DNA of 64,000 nt from Kingdonia uniflora (taxonomy: Eukaryota > Streptophyta > Magnoliopsida > Ranunculales > Circaeasteraceae): NCBI GenBank assembly GCA_014058105.1, contig JACGCM010001242.1, forward strand, positions 186,001 through 250,000, in the 5' to 3' direction. The translations under genes and the position numbers were made by a program. Each line of letters begins with the position of its first letter. Position 1 is the stretch's first letter. Below, in pieces: positions 1 to 12,136 of this stretch. A model generated the notes under the pieces. It searched no databases and was not told where the DNA came from. It saw only the letters and a program-made list of their open reading frames with translations.

Positions 1-1715
1 ACAAACTGTAGCAGCCAATCCTCATGCTCAAAATAATGTCACGAAAACAGAAATTGGACCACCTTTAGCCCTTAGCGGCATCACGATGAATGTACCTAAC
101 CTAATGAATCACGTAAGGAATAATAATTCACAACTCTCTAATCGATCGATTGCAAAACATGCTAGAAGGGAACGTGAAAGGCAACTAAGGGAAACCGAGG
201 TATTTACCTTACCAAATCCATTGATCCGTACCAATTCAAGACTCTCTACGCCATCTATTACACAATGTACCAAAAGAGAGTGCGGAAGGCAACAAAGAGA
301 ATCTGTGACTATTGAAGCCCCTATATTTAAGGATGCCGAGAGCTTTGTATAAAATAAAGTACCTATCCCAATTAATCCTACAATTCAGATGGCCTCTAAT
401 TTTTTATCCAGTACATTTGAAATTGGGGAGTCATCATCAGCTCCCACAAACGTGTAAGCAAACGTAACTAATTATGTCCTAAAATCGTAAACTAACATTG
501 ATACCTTACTAATTACTTTCAATTCTTATTTTTGACTACTGTAGAATTCATCATTACATGGAGGAACATTACAATTCAAGTGATAATGATGAAGCAGAAT
601 ACGTTAATGTTAATCAAGTTGAAGTCCAATTGGGACGTCATTTCTTGGGACAAATGGACATTGCATGTATATATTGTTTTGCACTTCATTGGAGGGATGA
701 ACAACTAACAAATTCTTCTAACAGGAACCCATGATTTGGCCGTTTACAAGGAAAATTTAAGCTCCCAAAACTCGATCTGTTGCCTACTGAATTACAAGAA
801 TTGTACGATGGTAATGGTACACATTCAAGGTCATTTTGCAAGTACATGTGAGAATATAATACATCTAGCACATTTTCATGGAAGAGGACCATCTTCTTTT
901 GTAATCCACATAGAGTTACACCATCGAATAGGTGCATTGACTCTAAATCATGAACAAGATGCATCTTATGCACAATTATATATCTACAACCCCAGCATAG
1001 CTCTTAATACCCGTCATAAAAGAAACCAACATTTGAATAAATATGTCCTACAAGTTATTCAAGACACATTGGTCTGATGCAATCCCTTTTGTGAATTATA
1101 TAGTCATGCATATGAGGCTTTAGAAAATGTGGTCAGCGAAGATGAGGAATTTAATGTTCCAGCATACCTACATTACAGTAGTATTTCGATAGATCATCGT
1201 AGATGCAATATGCCAACAATGGATGAGATTGTAGTTATACTGCCAGGAGATGGGTCACAAATAAGTAGAGTATGAGATATTGTTGTGTATCGTAAGGTAA
1301 ATAAGGGGTTAATGCACATAAGTGAGTGCCATCTTTCTTACCTTCCGTTGTATTATGTTTTTTTTTCCCAACTGGACAACTTGGCTGGTCAGTCTAACTA
1401 AAGTAATAAAATGTTGTACAAAATGTATTATACTCTACTAAGAAACTTACACAATGGGAATACTATTGTTATCGTCTATTCAAACGTACAAGGAAATATT
1501 CACCAATCTTGAGAGGTTCAAAATTATTCCAACAATTTATAGTAGACGTATAGGCCTCGACTGAGCAAAGTCGATTAACATATGTAAGGTTTAACCAAAA
1601 TGATCTCCATTCTGAGCTATATGGTGGTTTAACAGATATTATGGCAGCTGATCTAGATCCTAATCAAGTTGGACAACGTGTTGTTTTACCATCATCACAT
1701 ATAGGTAGTGCAAGG
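1..1715 (+). pseudogene. Helitron Rep/helicase N-terminal fragment, decayed
   Basis: Translated pieces on the plus strand follow the N-terminal half of plant Helitron proteins (Helitron_like_N, the Rep-like nickase region that precedes the helicase). They appear in the family's order. A basic N-terminal stretch (86-352) comes first. Next is a cysteine/histidine segment reading LGQMDIACIYCFALHW near 640-700, then the LQELYDGNGTHSRSF segment near 790-840, then HGRGPSSFVIH and SYAQLYIYNP (about 880-1000). PTMDEIVVILPGDGS follows (about 1215-1260), then QVGQRVVLPSSHIG near 1665-1710. The pieces lie in different frames with stops between them, so the gene is dead. The copy is cut at 1715 by the LTR of Tat #1, and no continuation was recognised on the far side. 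The helicase domain and the Helitron ends are not in the window. Confidence 0.75.
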
Positions 1716-2257
1716 TGTAATGGCCCAATTTCATAGTAGCTCGAAATAGCTCAAATTAGCTCTTACACTAAATGTACCTATGATAAGAATTAGAAAAACC
1801 TAATAAAATTGACATAGGTGATTAGCGTAGAAACCTTTGAATAGGTGAAAACCACAACCTCTGCTTGAGGATTTAGTAACTGTAATTTTATTGCTTGAGA
1901 CAGATATTTAATTACAAGTTTTGATCTCGTGAGTCAAAAATACTTTATCTCATAAAGTAAATTTTTTTGTCTATTATCCTCTGGAGCTCATCATTTTATA
2001 GACCTCACTCTCAGTTTGATATCGTATAGAGGCACGTTCTCCTAAAAATGGGGAATGTGGTAGTTGTATGTGAAACTGCTAGTTCGTGGGAGACAGGTAG
2101 CTTTGACTTGTTCCTATTATTTATAGTGCTCGATCCACGTTATTTATCAGTTCACGGTCCAGGTATCATTGTTGATTGTATATATCATATGTATAATGCG
2201 TGAGTCTGGTATTGATGTAGTTCAAGTTTGGAATAGGTCGAGGGACAGGTCCCTACA
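1716..2257 (-). repeat. 3' LTR of Tat #1
   Basis: The segment begins TGTAATGGCCC and ends GGTCCCTACA, so it has TGTA/TACA inverted ends. It is followed at 2258-2270 by a pyrimidine-rich run that reads GCGAGGGGGCGAT on the minus strand, which is the polypurine tract expected just before a 3' LTR. A TATAAAATGA box lies on the minus strand at 1991-2000 and could be the LTR promoter. The five bases before the LTR are CAAGG; the matching duplication could not be found because the 5' LTR is not recognised. The layout matches the LTR of Tat #2 at 59679-60417. Confidence 0.7.
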
Positions 2258-2270
2258 ATCGCCCCCTCGC
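2258..2270 (-). other. Polypurine tract of Tat #1
   Basis: On the minus strand these bases read GCGAGGGGGCGAT and directly abut the LTR start. This is the usual site where plus-strand DNA synthesis is primed in LTR retrotransposons. Confidence 0.6.
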
Positions 2271-2675
2271 AACTGAAGGTATATGTGGCTTTAGTTGAGA
2301 AACGTCTGTTTAAATATTGGTGTTGGAATTTGGGGAGGTATACTATGAAATTGGACCGGTTTGGGACTTGTCACTTCTGTATTGAAGATTGTATTTGGCA
2401 TTGAAGGCGTTTTGAAAGGACTGATGTATTTGGTTTTTGGGTTTCTCAATAAGTGCTGGCTTGAATGATGACTGCCTTAGAACTCCTTTGCATTGAATGT
2501 TATGCTATTACCAATATAGTTGTTACAATATTATTGGTTATTCCTGTAAAAGTACTTTGCAGTTGAAATATTTTGAGGTTCTCCTTCTCTTGAGAATGGT
2601 GACTACTAGACTCCAAGTATATGAAGCTAGGATTCTTACTGACGTTTAGAAGCTCCCAGCTGTGATATTATGGCA

Positions 2676-2926
2676 ATCAACCTTTAGATTTACCCACACC
2701 CATACCTGTTCTGCCGACGTATCACGGGATGACGGATGAGGAAGCAGCGGAGGCTAAGAATGACTACTATCAAATGTGCTGGTTCTACCATCTTATTATG
2801 TTAGGTGAGCAACACTGGGTATATCTTCATCTTCTTGCAAAGGATGTCATTAATGAGGCGGATGAGGAAGCCAGTGTATATACCAGGAAGTACTGTCGTT
2901 ATCCTGCGAGGGATTGGGCTCTGTAG
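2676..2926 (+). pseudogene. First exon-like part of the Tat #1 antisense ORF
   Basis: A plus-strand reading segment ending at 2926 encodes a tryptophan-, leucine- and acid-rich stretch with EEAAEAKNDYY, LLAKDVINEADEEA and YTRKY. It can be laid by eye against the two first-exon copies in Tat #2 (60.77-60.98 and 61.75-61.96 kb), which share the pattern of an acidic start, a tyrosine/tryptophan pair, a leucine-rich helix and a D/E-E-A-(x)-F-L-(K/R)-K end. The position, between LTR and pol and antisense to pol, is also the same. The function of this domain is not known to me. The assignment rests on position and pattern, not on a database match. Confidence 0.45.
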
Positions 2927-3018
2927 AAGTGGGGCCATTATTCTTTCTCTTCCTTTCAGAGGTGGTAGAGGTTACGGAGGAAGAGACAGTGGTGGTGGTT
3001 ATAAATTAGAAATACTCT

Positions 3019-3817
3019 TCTAGTCTTTGGACTAGAAATAAGCCTCTGTTACATTCATATTTCTTTTCTTGAAGAAGTGTTTCATGCCGGAGAAATGGAT
3101 GTGCCTGAATACAAAGTACATATGAAATCTGATATGTCTTGTAACTTGTAGATCAATTTGTAGGAAGTTTCTAAAATATTGTGCCTTCTGTAAAGTATAT
3201 TGTAAGGAATTGCCTAGCTAATAATTTTTTATTTTTTTTTGTAGTAATGCTCTTTTGATATTGAAGTTGAAATTAGTATGGAAATTGAAATCTTGATAGA
3301 TCGATCTGTGTGTGATGGGAATTGGTATATATATATATATATATATATGTGTTGAATGTAATAAGTACTTGTGTCGAACTGTGATAAATCTATTTGATCG
3401 AGCTATAATATAACACCTTGGAGTAGAAGGTAATGTTGTGAAACGAAAGAATCGATCTGTGTGAAAGTAAAAAATGTGTACTAGAGTTTAAGATTAGCAT
3501 TGTTAATTTGAAATTATGATAGATCAAATTGTGTCTGATAGATAGTGTAGAGAGATAAAATTTTACTGAAAGAAATTTGATAGATCGAGCTTAGTATAAT
3601 GCAATGCCTTGTAATGTAGAATCAAACTGGTAGATATATTTTTTGATGCAGGTAAAATAGTTTATAGAGTGTTGAATTTAGTTTGAAAAATATATGGTCG
3701 AATAATACATACAGAGTTCGCTTGGAAAAGATATAATCATATAAATATCTAACATGATTTAAGGGTTGTTAGTTATGGATAAGGGGATTGATATTTTCCA
3801 TTTTATATGCTGAATAT
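3019..3817. other. Non-coding interior of Tat #1
   Basis: This AT-rich stretch holds no convincing coding segment. A (TA)n microsatellite lies at 3326-3348. The last five bases before 3823 (GGGGG, 3818-3822) are the left target-site duplication of the next insertion. Confidence 0.5.
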
Positions 3818-3822
3818 GGGGG

Positions 3823-6800
3823 TGTAATGCCCCAGATTTTTGGGTCATTTTTTTTGTTTAGTATTATTACTATTATTACCTCATGTTAAGTTCCGCACTT
3901 ATATTCCGTATATATTCCGCTTATACTTTTTCATCCAGATTGCATCTATTTATTTCCTTTAGGTGGTTTTGTCCTTAGATTCCCTTTTTGTGGTTTTGGC
4001 GGTTCGGAGGTAGGGGTGGCATTGTGGCCTTGGGAACCCATAAATAGTTTGGTAGTGGTGTTTTATTAGTGTGTTTATAGTTTGGTGTGGTTCCGGTGAG
4101 CCGTTGGATTGGCCGATAGGTTTTCGAAGTTCGTCCGGGCAAATATTCTTTTTTTGGCATTCCGATGGTTTAGGCGATAGGGCGGTGTTATGAGTTGTGG
4201 GAACCCCTAAAAATTTTGGCAATGACGTTTGTGTGTTTTGTGTGCGATTTGGGGTGGTTCCGGTGATCCGTTGGAGTGGCCGGTGGATTTCCGGGGTCGC
4301 CCGAGGAAAAGATTCCTTTTTGGGGGCTCGAGCATTTTGGTTACCGAGAGGCGGTGGAAATGGTGTGTTCACCTCGGGGAACCTTGGATGGGTTCGTAGA
4401 AGTATTTTTGTAGTGGTAGAGGTGGTCCGTTGAGTTTTCGAGGTGTCCGGGGTGGTCCGTGGTGTCTCCCGGCAATTCCGTGGCTTCCCGGATAAGTCCA
4501 GTTTTTGGACAAACCAGTCCTGTTCGAACAGGACTTTGTCTGTTCGAACAGGATCACCCAGGAACATTTTTTCAACCCTGCAAGCTTCTATTCGAATAGG
4601 ATCCATCCTGTTCGAACAGGATCTTCTCTGTTCGAACAGAGGCGCGATTTCAGCTGTGTTTGGGTTTATATACTTCATTTCTTCACTCCTCTCTTCACTC
4701 CTTCACTTTCCCCTCTCTCTAACCCTTCCCCCTCACCTCCTCATTCCTAATCCGGTCTTCCTCTTCCCTCGCGGATTCTCCCTCAACTTTGCCACGATCT
4801 CCTCTCCTATCCGTAGCGAGTTATTTCCGATTCCCTTTCCGCCAATTTCTCTCGATTCAGGGTGGAGCTGATTTCTAGGGTTTATGGTTGTTGTTGGGTT
4901 TTTTGGTTGGAGTGATTGTTGGGTTGAAGAGTGGTGATTATTGCCGGTATTGGGTTGTTGAGTCGTGACTTAGGGTTTGCGATTATTACGGGTATTGGGT
5001 TTGTTCGCGGGTTGCGATTGTTAGAGGATTTGAGTGTTCGGAGGTGGTGTTTGTTTGGGTTTAGCACCAGTGTGGGGTGATGAGGTGTGATTGATTCTTG
5101 ACCGGTGGCGGCAATTCGTGGGTTGATTTAGGGTTTGTAAATTGGGGTTTTGTTGATTACGGAGTTGTGGTGGTTGTAGGAGTTGGGTTTGACGGTGGTG
5201 GTGTTGTTTGGGTTGTTGCGTTGGCTATGGTGTTGCGGTTGGTTGTTCCGTGATTCGGGTGGCCTGTCCGTGGGATGTTGCCGTCAGATCTTTGGTTTGC
5301 TGTGCTTGGATTGGATATTCCTCTGGAGCATTGCATTGGATTACAGACGAGTTTTATCTTCCTGAATAACTAGATTATTATCCTGATTTGTGAGTTATAG
5401 GAATGCATGCCTAGTATAATATTATACCTGTGATTAGGTTAGTATTGGGTTAATTGCTTATGTCACTTTATTGGTTATCCGTTAGCGTACCTTAGACGAG
5501 AATATCTAAGGGTTTGATATATTAGTAAAACCCACTATAATGTGAGTTTAGTTACCAGATAAAACCCGTAGGTTTTGATTAGTCAGAGGAGGATATTCTC
5601 CGTTGTCGTTGATGTGACGATGACTCTCGAGGTTCCTCTTAGACCGATTTTATTGAGGGTGGTTCTCGCAAATCCTTTCTTCATAAGGTAGAGAACAAAT
5701 ACATTTCTCAGTATGTTGCGATGCCTCAACGTCGCTATGTTTATATATATTTGTTTATCTATATTTATAATATATCAAGTACGGTATTGTTGGTTAGTTA
5801 TTAGGGTGCCCAGCTTGTTTCAGGGCACTAGTAACTAAGTTTGGCCTTTTAGCAGAGACTTATGGTCAGCTTGTGGTTAGCTGTCATTTCTCTGAGAGAG
5901 TGTAGTTCTGAAACCATAGTTCTCACCTTATAGTATAGCACTTTGATTAGTTTGGATTACTAGACTTGGTTCCAGGGTAGTCTTGGGGTGACATAGCTTC
6001 TGTAAGACATGGTTTTCAATTTGGAGCTCGTCCTCTTGCCTGCCATTGTTTGATTAGTCTTAGGACTAGTTTAGGTGTACTATGTGTTCTCGAGGCCTGG
6101 TCCTTTTGCACTGTCGTAGTGGTTAGTGGTTGTTTGAGATGCTGGATTCCATGTGGGAGTGTGATCTCCTGGACTGTTATTGGTTGGTGGTGAGCAGACG
6201 GCTTGTCTGTGGTGGTTGGTTGTGGATGCAAAATATCTGATAGTTTGCCTTAGGATTGTTTGCTTATCATGTCGTGACACTTATTGTCCTCATGATTCTT
6301 AGAGCTGATAGAGCTTACCTGTAAGCCTTCTTTCCCCGGGATGAGGCTGTTAGGGTTGTGTTCCCTTCCGTCATCTAGGAGGCACGCAAGACAGTATGGC
6401 TCTGGTTGATCTGCGGCTGAGTCAGGTGGTTTATGAAGTTGTACGTCACCTGAGATGTTGGAATGCGGCTGAAACCTCCTGTTGAATCCGGTTCCTGTAC
6501 ATCTGTGTTGGAGACTATGGGCATGATTAGGAGGATTGTGAGTTGTTCTGTTATTAGGAATTGTTGACTACTTGTTGGACATTTGTAGGTCACCCCATGA
6601 GTACTAGTCTGTGTTGACAGCTAGAGTACTGTCATACTGGATGGTAATCGTATTGCTTTGAGGAATCTTAGAGACTGATGTTGTTTAGGTGTCGTGACGG
6701 TGCAACTGAGTCACAGGAAGGCATCTGTGTTGGTTGGTTGCCTCGCTCTCAGGTAGGTGGTTATATTATTGTGTGTTGGCTGTGTCACAGCAGTTGTGTT

Positions 6801-8355
6801 TCAGTCTCGAGGATTTTTGCTCACATCCATAGATAATATTCTCGCGTTATCTTACTGCGATTGGATACATAAATAACTCCGCATCGGCTGACCCTTGAGA
6901 GGTTGAGGGATTTCCTTAAATCGGGTTAAAATAGAAAGGTGGGTCCAGGATGGATATTATTATACCTAGTCACCCATTCGGAAGTGTGGGATGGTATGAG
7001 ACAGTATTTGCGATCCGGTACAGGGCTTATCCTAGATGAGGTTGAAATTCCTTGGAATTATATCACTGTTTCGGACGCTGGCTCCAGTGTGAAATATCCT
7101 TTAGATTGATGAAATATTCCTGTAGTTTGGTCGAGCTTGTACAGTACATCATACCCTTGTATCCAACTATATCCGGTAAGGTAAATCCTTTTTCAGCGGT
7201 CGTCAGCCCACTTTAGTCATAGGGGCTAGCCCTTTGGGTTGACATCGCCAAACCACTTTGCATCATAACATCATCATCATCATTATCAAGCAAATCATTG
7301 TATCTCTGCATACTTCTAATTCGTAGGTTTTTCTGATAGAAATCATTAACCTTTTCTGCATTATGTTTTAATATAGAACCTTCTGTATTTGGGATAATTA
7401 TGGGATTATCCTAGTTCATCATATTCCTCTACTCATATCTCAATTTCTCTTCTCCTAATTGATTTACTGTAAAATTAGATTCATCTCCTTTCTGTATTTC
7501 CTATCCTCTCTGTATTCATTCCTCTCTCTTCTGGATCTATTTAAGTTATTAGGTTGCTTAGTCTGGTTAGCTGTTGTGAGCTTTAGACTGGTATTTGGTT
7601 GTAGGCGATCTCGCTTAGCTTGTGATAGCTTCGGAGCTGTGCCTTATTAAGGCTTGGATAACCCGGTTGGATTGTAGTTGGCCGAGGGTTGTTTACCCTC
7701 GTGTGTTATTGTATCTCTGAGGTAGATTGGTTGTGCGTGGCGCCGAGAGCCACGGTTGTGATTAGAGTGTAGTTAGTGGTCCTTGTGACTGGAGTGTAGA
7801 TTAACACTCTTCCGCACGAGGTATATTTATAGATAGATTTATTTGAGTTAGTATATATATGCTTTTACCTATTAGTCATCCAATATATATTTATACATAT
7901 ATATTGTTTATCGTTAGTTATTATTATTATATCCTACTATCATTAATATTTATTATCCATCTCATTGGTTAGTATAATCGTTTAGCTATTCTTGGGAGTA
8001 GTGAGCTCGTTGTTTGCTCACTCTCGCATCCCCCTTTCAGTAGCAGGTTGTTTCAGGTTTAGTTGCTATTGTGGTGATCTTTGGGGCGCTGAGCTGGAGG
8101 TTTGATCTCCAGTTATTTGCAGTTGGGCTTGCTGCGTAGGGGTTTGTAGAATCTTGTATTTAGATTCTATTATCATAGTCTTCCGTTGTTTCTGTTTTCC
8201 TTATTGCTCTGTATTTATACTATTGTGAATGACTGGGCCAGAATTTCTCTTCGGCTCGGTTGTTCGTGGGGAGAATCTGTGGATTCCCCAACCTGCACAT
8301 CCTTGAATCTTAGTAATTGGTCAAGATACCGATTACCAAATTTTGGGGCGTGACA
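3823..8355. mobile_element. 4.5-kb solo-LTR-like element with GGGGG target duplication
   Basis: The element starts TGTAATGCCCCAGATTT and ends AAATTTTGGGGCGTGACA, so the two ends are imperfect inverted repeats of the TG...CA type. It is flanked by GGGGG on both sides (3818-3822 and 8356-8360). Inside there is no gag, pol, primer-binding site or polypurine tract that I can see, only G/T-rich sequence and chance reading frames. The end sequences and great length resemble the long LTRs of Tekay/Del-type chromoviruses, so a solo LTR left by LTR-LTR recombination is the best explanation. A non-autonomous LARD-like element with no detectable LTR pair is the alternative. It sits inside Tat #1. Confidence 0.65.
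4519..4641. repeat. Cluster of five TTCGAA-centred palindromes
   Basis: Five perfect palindromes occur in 123 bases: CCTGTTCGAACAGG (4519-4532), CTGTTCGAACAG (4540-4551), CTATTCGAATAG (4588-4599), TCCTGTTCGAACAGGA (4606-4621) and CTCTGTTCGAACAGAG (4626-4641). The cluster lies just upstream of a pyrimidine-rich region inside the solo-LTR-like element, so a role as protein-binding sites near an LTR promoter is possible. No known plant factor site is claimed. Confidence 0.8.
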
Positions 8356-8439
8356 GGGGGATTGTGGGCGATCTTAAACTGTATGTAAAAAAAATGTTTA
8401 AATTTTGAGGTTAAGAGGAGGAAAAATGGTGAGGGCTTG

Positions 8440-8797
8440 TTATTAGAGAGCTCGGCATGCGTCGGAGGGGCGTTTATCGAAAAAGGCTGCTGAAGTTTGG
8501 GAGAGGAAATTTGGGTGGTTAAAATATAATACGAACTTGTCTGAATCTTCAATACAGTTTAATGGGTTAACTTCGAGGACGAGGGGGAACAAGATTGGGC
8601 GTCATTTGTGGTGGGAGATATTTCATAAATTGATCGTGGAGCCTGAAGCTCGAAAAACTGCGGTGAAGGAAATTGCCCTAGAAAAAATAGCTGAAGAAGA
8701 TGAGAAGATTGATGGGATTGTACTGATTAGGTGCGGCAATCCAGGACACTTGGGTACTTTATGTGTGACTATGTTTGAGAGGGCAAACTGCAATTAG
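8440..8797 (+). pseudogene. Zinc-knuckle-like ORF fragment in Tat #1
   Basis: One frame is open from about 8440 to the stop at 8795-8797 and reads a basic, tryptophan-containing stretch (KKAAEVWERKFGW...) that ends in RCGNPGHLGTLC. The tail matches the CGxxGHxxxxC part of a CCHC zinc knuckle, but the first cysteine is missing. The segment could be part of the antisense ORF of Tat #1 or a remnant of another gag gene. It is not recognised beyond this motif. The next 430 bases (8798-9227) hold nothing I can name. Confidence 0.35.
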
Positions 8798-9227
8798 TTT
8801 GAATAAATTTAAGTAAAATAATGTGAGAACATTAATGTGCTGAAGTTGTTCCTTAATTGTGGTAAATGTTGTTGTAAATAAATATTTGAATTTTGAAATG
8901 GTGTAGCATTGGGAATGACGCATATGTAGTACAAGTAATAGGAGTAGGAGAATAGGAATCAGAGTAGGAGAATTTGTTTTTGTTAGAGACAAAGTTCGAT
9001 TGCATGTAATTGGAGTGTGTCATCATGAGTGTGAGAAAATGTAAGAGTAATTTCGGTAGGAGAGAAAGAGATAGATTTAAATATAGGACCTGGGGTAATG
9101 ATTGAAATACATTTTTGCATAAAAGGTATGAAACGTCTGACATGAATAGTAGAAGAGACTCCTCAGTTCCAAAACCGAGGGCAGCTTGTGTGAGCCCCAA
9201 TAACTACCAGTAATTGGAGAGAAAATG

Positions 9228-9235
9228 TATAAATA
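9228..9235 (+). promoter_or_regulatory. TATA box upstream of the Tat #1 antisense ORF
   Basis: TATAAATA lies on the plus strand, followed about 30 bases later by a purine/pyrimidine transition typical of a plant transcript start. The coding part of the antisense ORF (9788 onward) lies about 550 bases downstream. Tat #2 has a TATAAATA box at the equivalent place (60596-60603), which supports a real separate promoter for the antisense transcript. Confidence 0.45.
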
Positions 9236-9787
9236 ACCCTACTTCTTCTTTGTTCAAACGTTTGTAAAGCATAAAGAAACAAAAAACTAGAGAGAGAGAA
9301 AAAGATTGAGTTACAGAGATTTTAAGGAGAGAGTAAACGAAAGCAGCCATCGAAACCAGAGGAAAAATGGGGTTGATGTTGTAGAGTTCGATCAGAAACC
9401 CTTGTTGCAAAGTTTCATTGTGAAAGAGGAGGCGTGTGCCGTCCTAATTTTGTATTCTGACGTTGAAGGTTAGTGGGCTATGGTTGATTTTGTCGATTTG
9501 TGTTGTGATTTTGAAGAATCGTATGATAATGGGTATGGAGTTTACTGTGTTTGGGTGTGTATTTGAAATTTGAAAATTTTACTATTTTTAGTAAATTTGT
9601 TAAAAGTTGTGTTATTTTTTAGTAAGTCGTGCTTTGCATGGAAGAACATATATGTTATTGTATGATGTATATATATATATAAGAAACTATAAAGAAAATT
9701 GATTAGAATACCTGGACCTGCATGTAGGTAAAAGTATGTGAAGGCTCTGTTGTAAGAATAAGTCTCACTTTCAAGCATACTCTTGAT

Positions 9788-10312
9788 ATGGATACTTCGA
9801 CCTTTGGTCATTTGATTGAGGTTGTCCCTGTAGAAATTGATAATGTAGATTATGTGGGGTACGAGATGAGAACGGGGAGCTCAGAAGCAGTAGAGTTAGA
9901 GGTAGAGGGGAAGGATGAATTAGAGTTTCCAAATTTCCCTGGTAGCTTCGTATCATATCCTATATATTCAAATATATTTAAGGAGTTTTGTAAAATTAAA
10001 GGTAGTTTAGGTGGTGTATGGGGTGAGGTGATAGAGCATACTGGTAAGTCGTTTAGGGGGTGTACAGTTAAAAATGGTGACGAATACTTTTTCCTATTGC
10101 CTGATTTAGAGAATGAGAAATCTGAGAGGGGAGTGAACGAGTCTATCTCTTTTGAGTACTTCAACGGGGGTGTCACAAGTGATCTGTATCAGGGATTCTT
10201 GTGTTATCTATTCCAATTAGATTTTGGGCTGATGGTGCCACTAAGAAATCTTGCAAAAAGTATTTTGAATGCCATTGAGGCTTGTCCTGCCCAACTAAAT
10301 GGGAACATGTAG
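9788..10312 (+). pseudogene. Tat #1 antisense ORF, N-terminal globular part
   Basis: The 174-residue reading frame is acidic at its start and ends in a segment with LYQGFLCYLFQLDFGL, then AKSILNAIEACPAQLNGN. This LxxF..G..P.Q.N pattern resembles the plant 'putative gypsy type transposon' domain (Transposase_28-like) that often lies in retrotransposon extra ORFs. After the TAG at 10310-10312 the reading can be followed with stops through PLDVLQYYTVKYYVKIGGTY to about 10560. The same order is seen in Tat #2 at 63.64-63.84 kb (VKEVLNFWEVSPC, MNGNFYEM, LIEWYNIRSFYS). The molecular function is unknown. Its position antisense to pol is the strongest clue. Confidence 0.55.
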
Positions 10313-10695
10313 GAAGTGATAAATGTGTGTGATAACATGAATAGAAGGTAAGTTTTTTAGGGGGTGGAGAGGAAGATAACCCCTTTAGATGTTTTGCAGT
10401 ATTATACTGTCAAATATTATGTGAAAATTGGGGGCACGTACTTCTCTTCCAGTTCGTCTTGATCTCAGTTCTTCAACCTGAATTCGGCAAGGTGAATACA
10501 GAATGATATGGGTGTAGGATGATTGTCTCCAAAGAGTGGAGGAGGAACCCATGGATCTTATAAATAAAAATCTAAAGAAAAGTAAGTAATTGTTTGTGAT
10601 ATCGAACTATTGTCATTGTGTTAGAGTTCTGCCTGTATGTAATAATGTGTTATATTTATACAAATCCTCAATCTTAAGTATCGAGAAAGGAATCG

Positions 10696-11012
10696 TTGAT
10701 TGATATTGTAGCTCGAGAAGAAACGGAGCTCAAGATTGTGTTGGGAGAGCTCAAAATAAGAAAATTTAAAAGAGCTAGCAGTAGGTCAGAAAAAGTTCAT
10801 AAGTCTCAATCTAAGAGGCAAATAACAGGAACTGGTGCGACCGTGGGAGATGGAGGGAAGGCAGCATCGAACGTTGAAGGACGTCCAATACTAGTAAAGG
10901 CTATACCAATTTCTCTGAAGTCAAAGCCTTTGGGGATTACATCGAGTAAATTAATTCAAAGGCACCAAAAAAGGAAGAATATGAAAGTTGATGGTTCGAA
11001 CTCAGTGACCAC
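10696..11012 (+). pseudogene. Tat #1 antisense ORF, basic middle part, split by an insertion
   Basis: This lysine/serine-rich segment (for example RKFKRASSRSEKVHKSQSKR) runs up to the left copy of the target duplication ACCAC at 11008-11012. When the 4061-base insertion and one ACCAC copy are removed, the frame continues directly as ...NSVTT-ESREAGMSLKKRKVD at 15079 onward, with no stop at the join. The segment is therefore the linker between the globular and coiled-coil parts of the same antisense ORF. It looks like a nuclear-localising or nucleic-acid-binding linker by composition only. Confidence 0.5.
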
Positions 11013-11514
11013 TGATCCACAATACGATTGAGAAGCTCTAGTTAGCAGAAAAGTACGAATAATGCCAATTGGTTTGGAAAAATAAGAGATTCGTTTACTT
11101 AAATCGAAGTAATTACAACAAAAATTCTAAAACCCTAGGCTTCTTCCTCAGAACCCTTTCTAGATCTAACATAGAAAAGAGAATAACCTAAGTCCCCTTA
11201 ATATACTAGGGAACTAAAAATTACAAATAGTACCCATCTCGAGGCAAAATCACTTCTCTGAAATACAACCAACGCCAAAGTTGTTCGATCGAAATAGGGA
11301 GTCGTTCGAACGACTTTACGCCAATTGGTCTAAAACCCTATAAACTTACCAACTCGATCGAATGGCATTACAACTCGTTCGAACAAAATTTGTCTTATGA
11401 GCCAAATACAAGAGAGGTGAATATAAGTCATTCGAACGAATCATTCGAACAACTCTAATTCTCGTTTAAATGACTTTACAAATTTTTGGTCTTTGACAAG
11501 ATCCCCTTGGATCA
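11013..11514 (-). repeat. 3' LTR of the nested gypsy element
   Basis: On the minus strand the LTR runs from TGATCCAAGGGGATC (11514) to CGTATTGTGGATCA (11013). It is preceded on that strand by a purine-rich tract, GGCTCCTAAAGGGGGGAGCC (11516-11535). It contains several TCG(N)TCGA-type palindromic sites, for example GTCGTTCGAACGAC near 11300 and two ATTCGAAC sites near 11430-11450. The copy at 14609-15073 is clearly homologous. Confidence 0.8.
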
Positions 11515-11520
11515 TGGCTC

Positions 11521-12136
11521 CCCCCTTTAGGAGCCTTGAGCTCCTACTCAAGCAAGAATTGGAGATGTGGGAATGCGGCGCTACCCATTTCCCTACTGTA
11601 CCACATCAACTTACTAGGTAGCTGACCTTTCTTCCAAACTCGGAACGACTCAATACTACCCCGTCTTGTCTGCATTGAAGGTGGCAAATCCAATTTATAC
11701 TCACATGTCTTGCCTTGCAGCAACTTTCGGCGAAACACACTACGCCGCTGGGGATCCTCATATCCTGCAATATACCTTGACGTAACAAAAGGTTGTATCT
11801 GCATAGAAACCAACATAGTGGAAGTAGTTGGTAATGGGGGTCGAGATAACCTATCAGCCATTTTGTTGCCCACTCCCTTCTTATACTGGATAATTAAGAG
11901 AAATTGTTGGAGAGACGACATCCACTTTATCTGGCGAGCTTGTTGTAGCTTGGACTGTGTAGCTAAAAACTAGAATGGTTTGTGATCATAATATACCATA
12001 ACCTCCTCTTGCAACTTCCCCATGTCGATTTATTGCTTATAAGACGTTGTCATTAGAGACAACACGCTACCCGACATACCCTCTTGAACCAGTCGCACCA
12101 ATAACATAAACTTACCGTTCGCATTAACCAACTGCT
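11521..12136 (-). pseudogene. RNase H end and PPT of nested gypsy element (left inverted arm)
   Basis: Read on the minus strand, this ends the pol remnant with SSLQQFLLIIQYKKGVGNKM followed by ADRLSRP, the end of the gypsy RNase H domain. A short integrase-side spacer, a stop and the polypurine tract follow. The sequence is repeated in inverted orientation at 13995-14608 with scattered differences, so the two arms could pair as a 0.6-kb hairpin around 1.86 kb. Confidence 0.7.

Noticed and set aside
3959..4871. Long frames on both strands (for example a 239-codon minus-strand frame and a 142-codon plus-strand frame)
   Set aside because: Both lie inside the solo-LTR-like element, overlap each other, and consist of low-complexity Pro/Thr/Ser or Ser/Leu/Phe sequence driven by G/T- and C/T-rich DNA. 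No domain is visible.
9850..10176. 108-codon minus-strand frame
   Set aside because: It is the antisense shadow of the antisense-ORF part at 9788-10312 and has no motif of its own.
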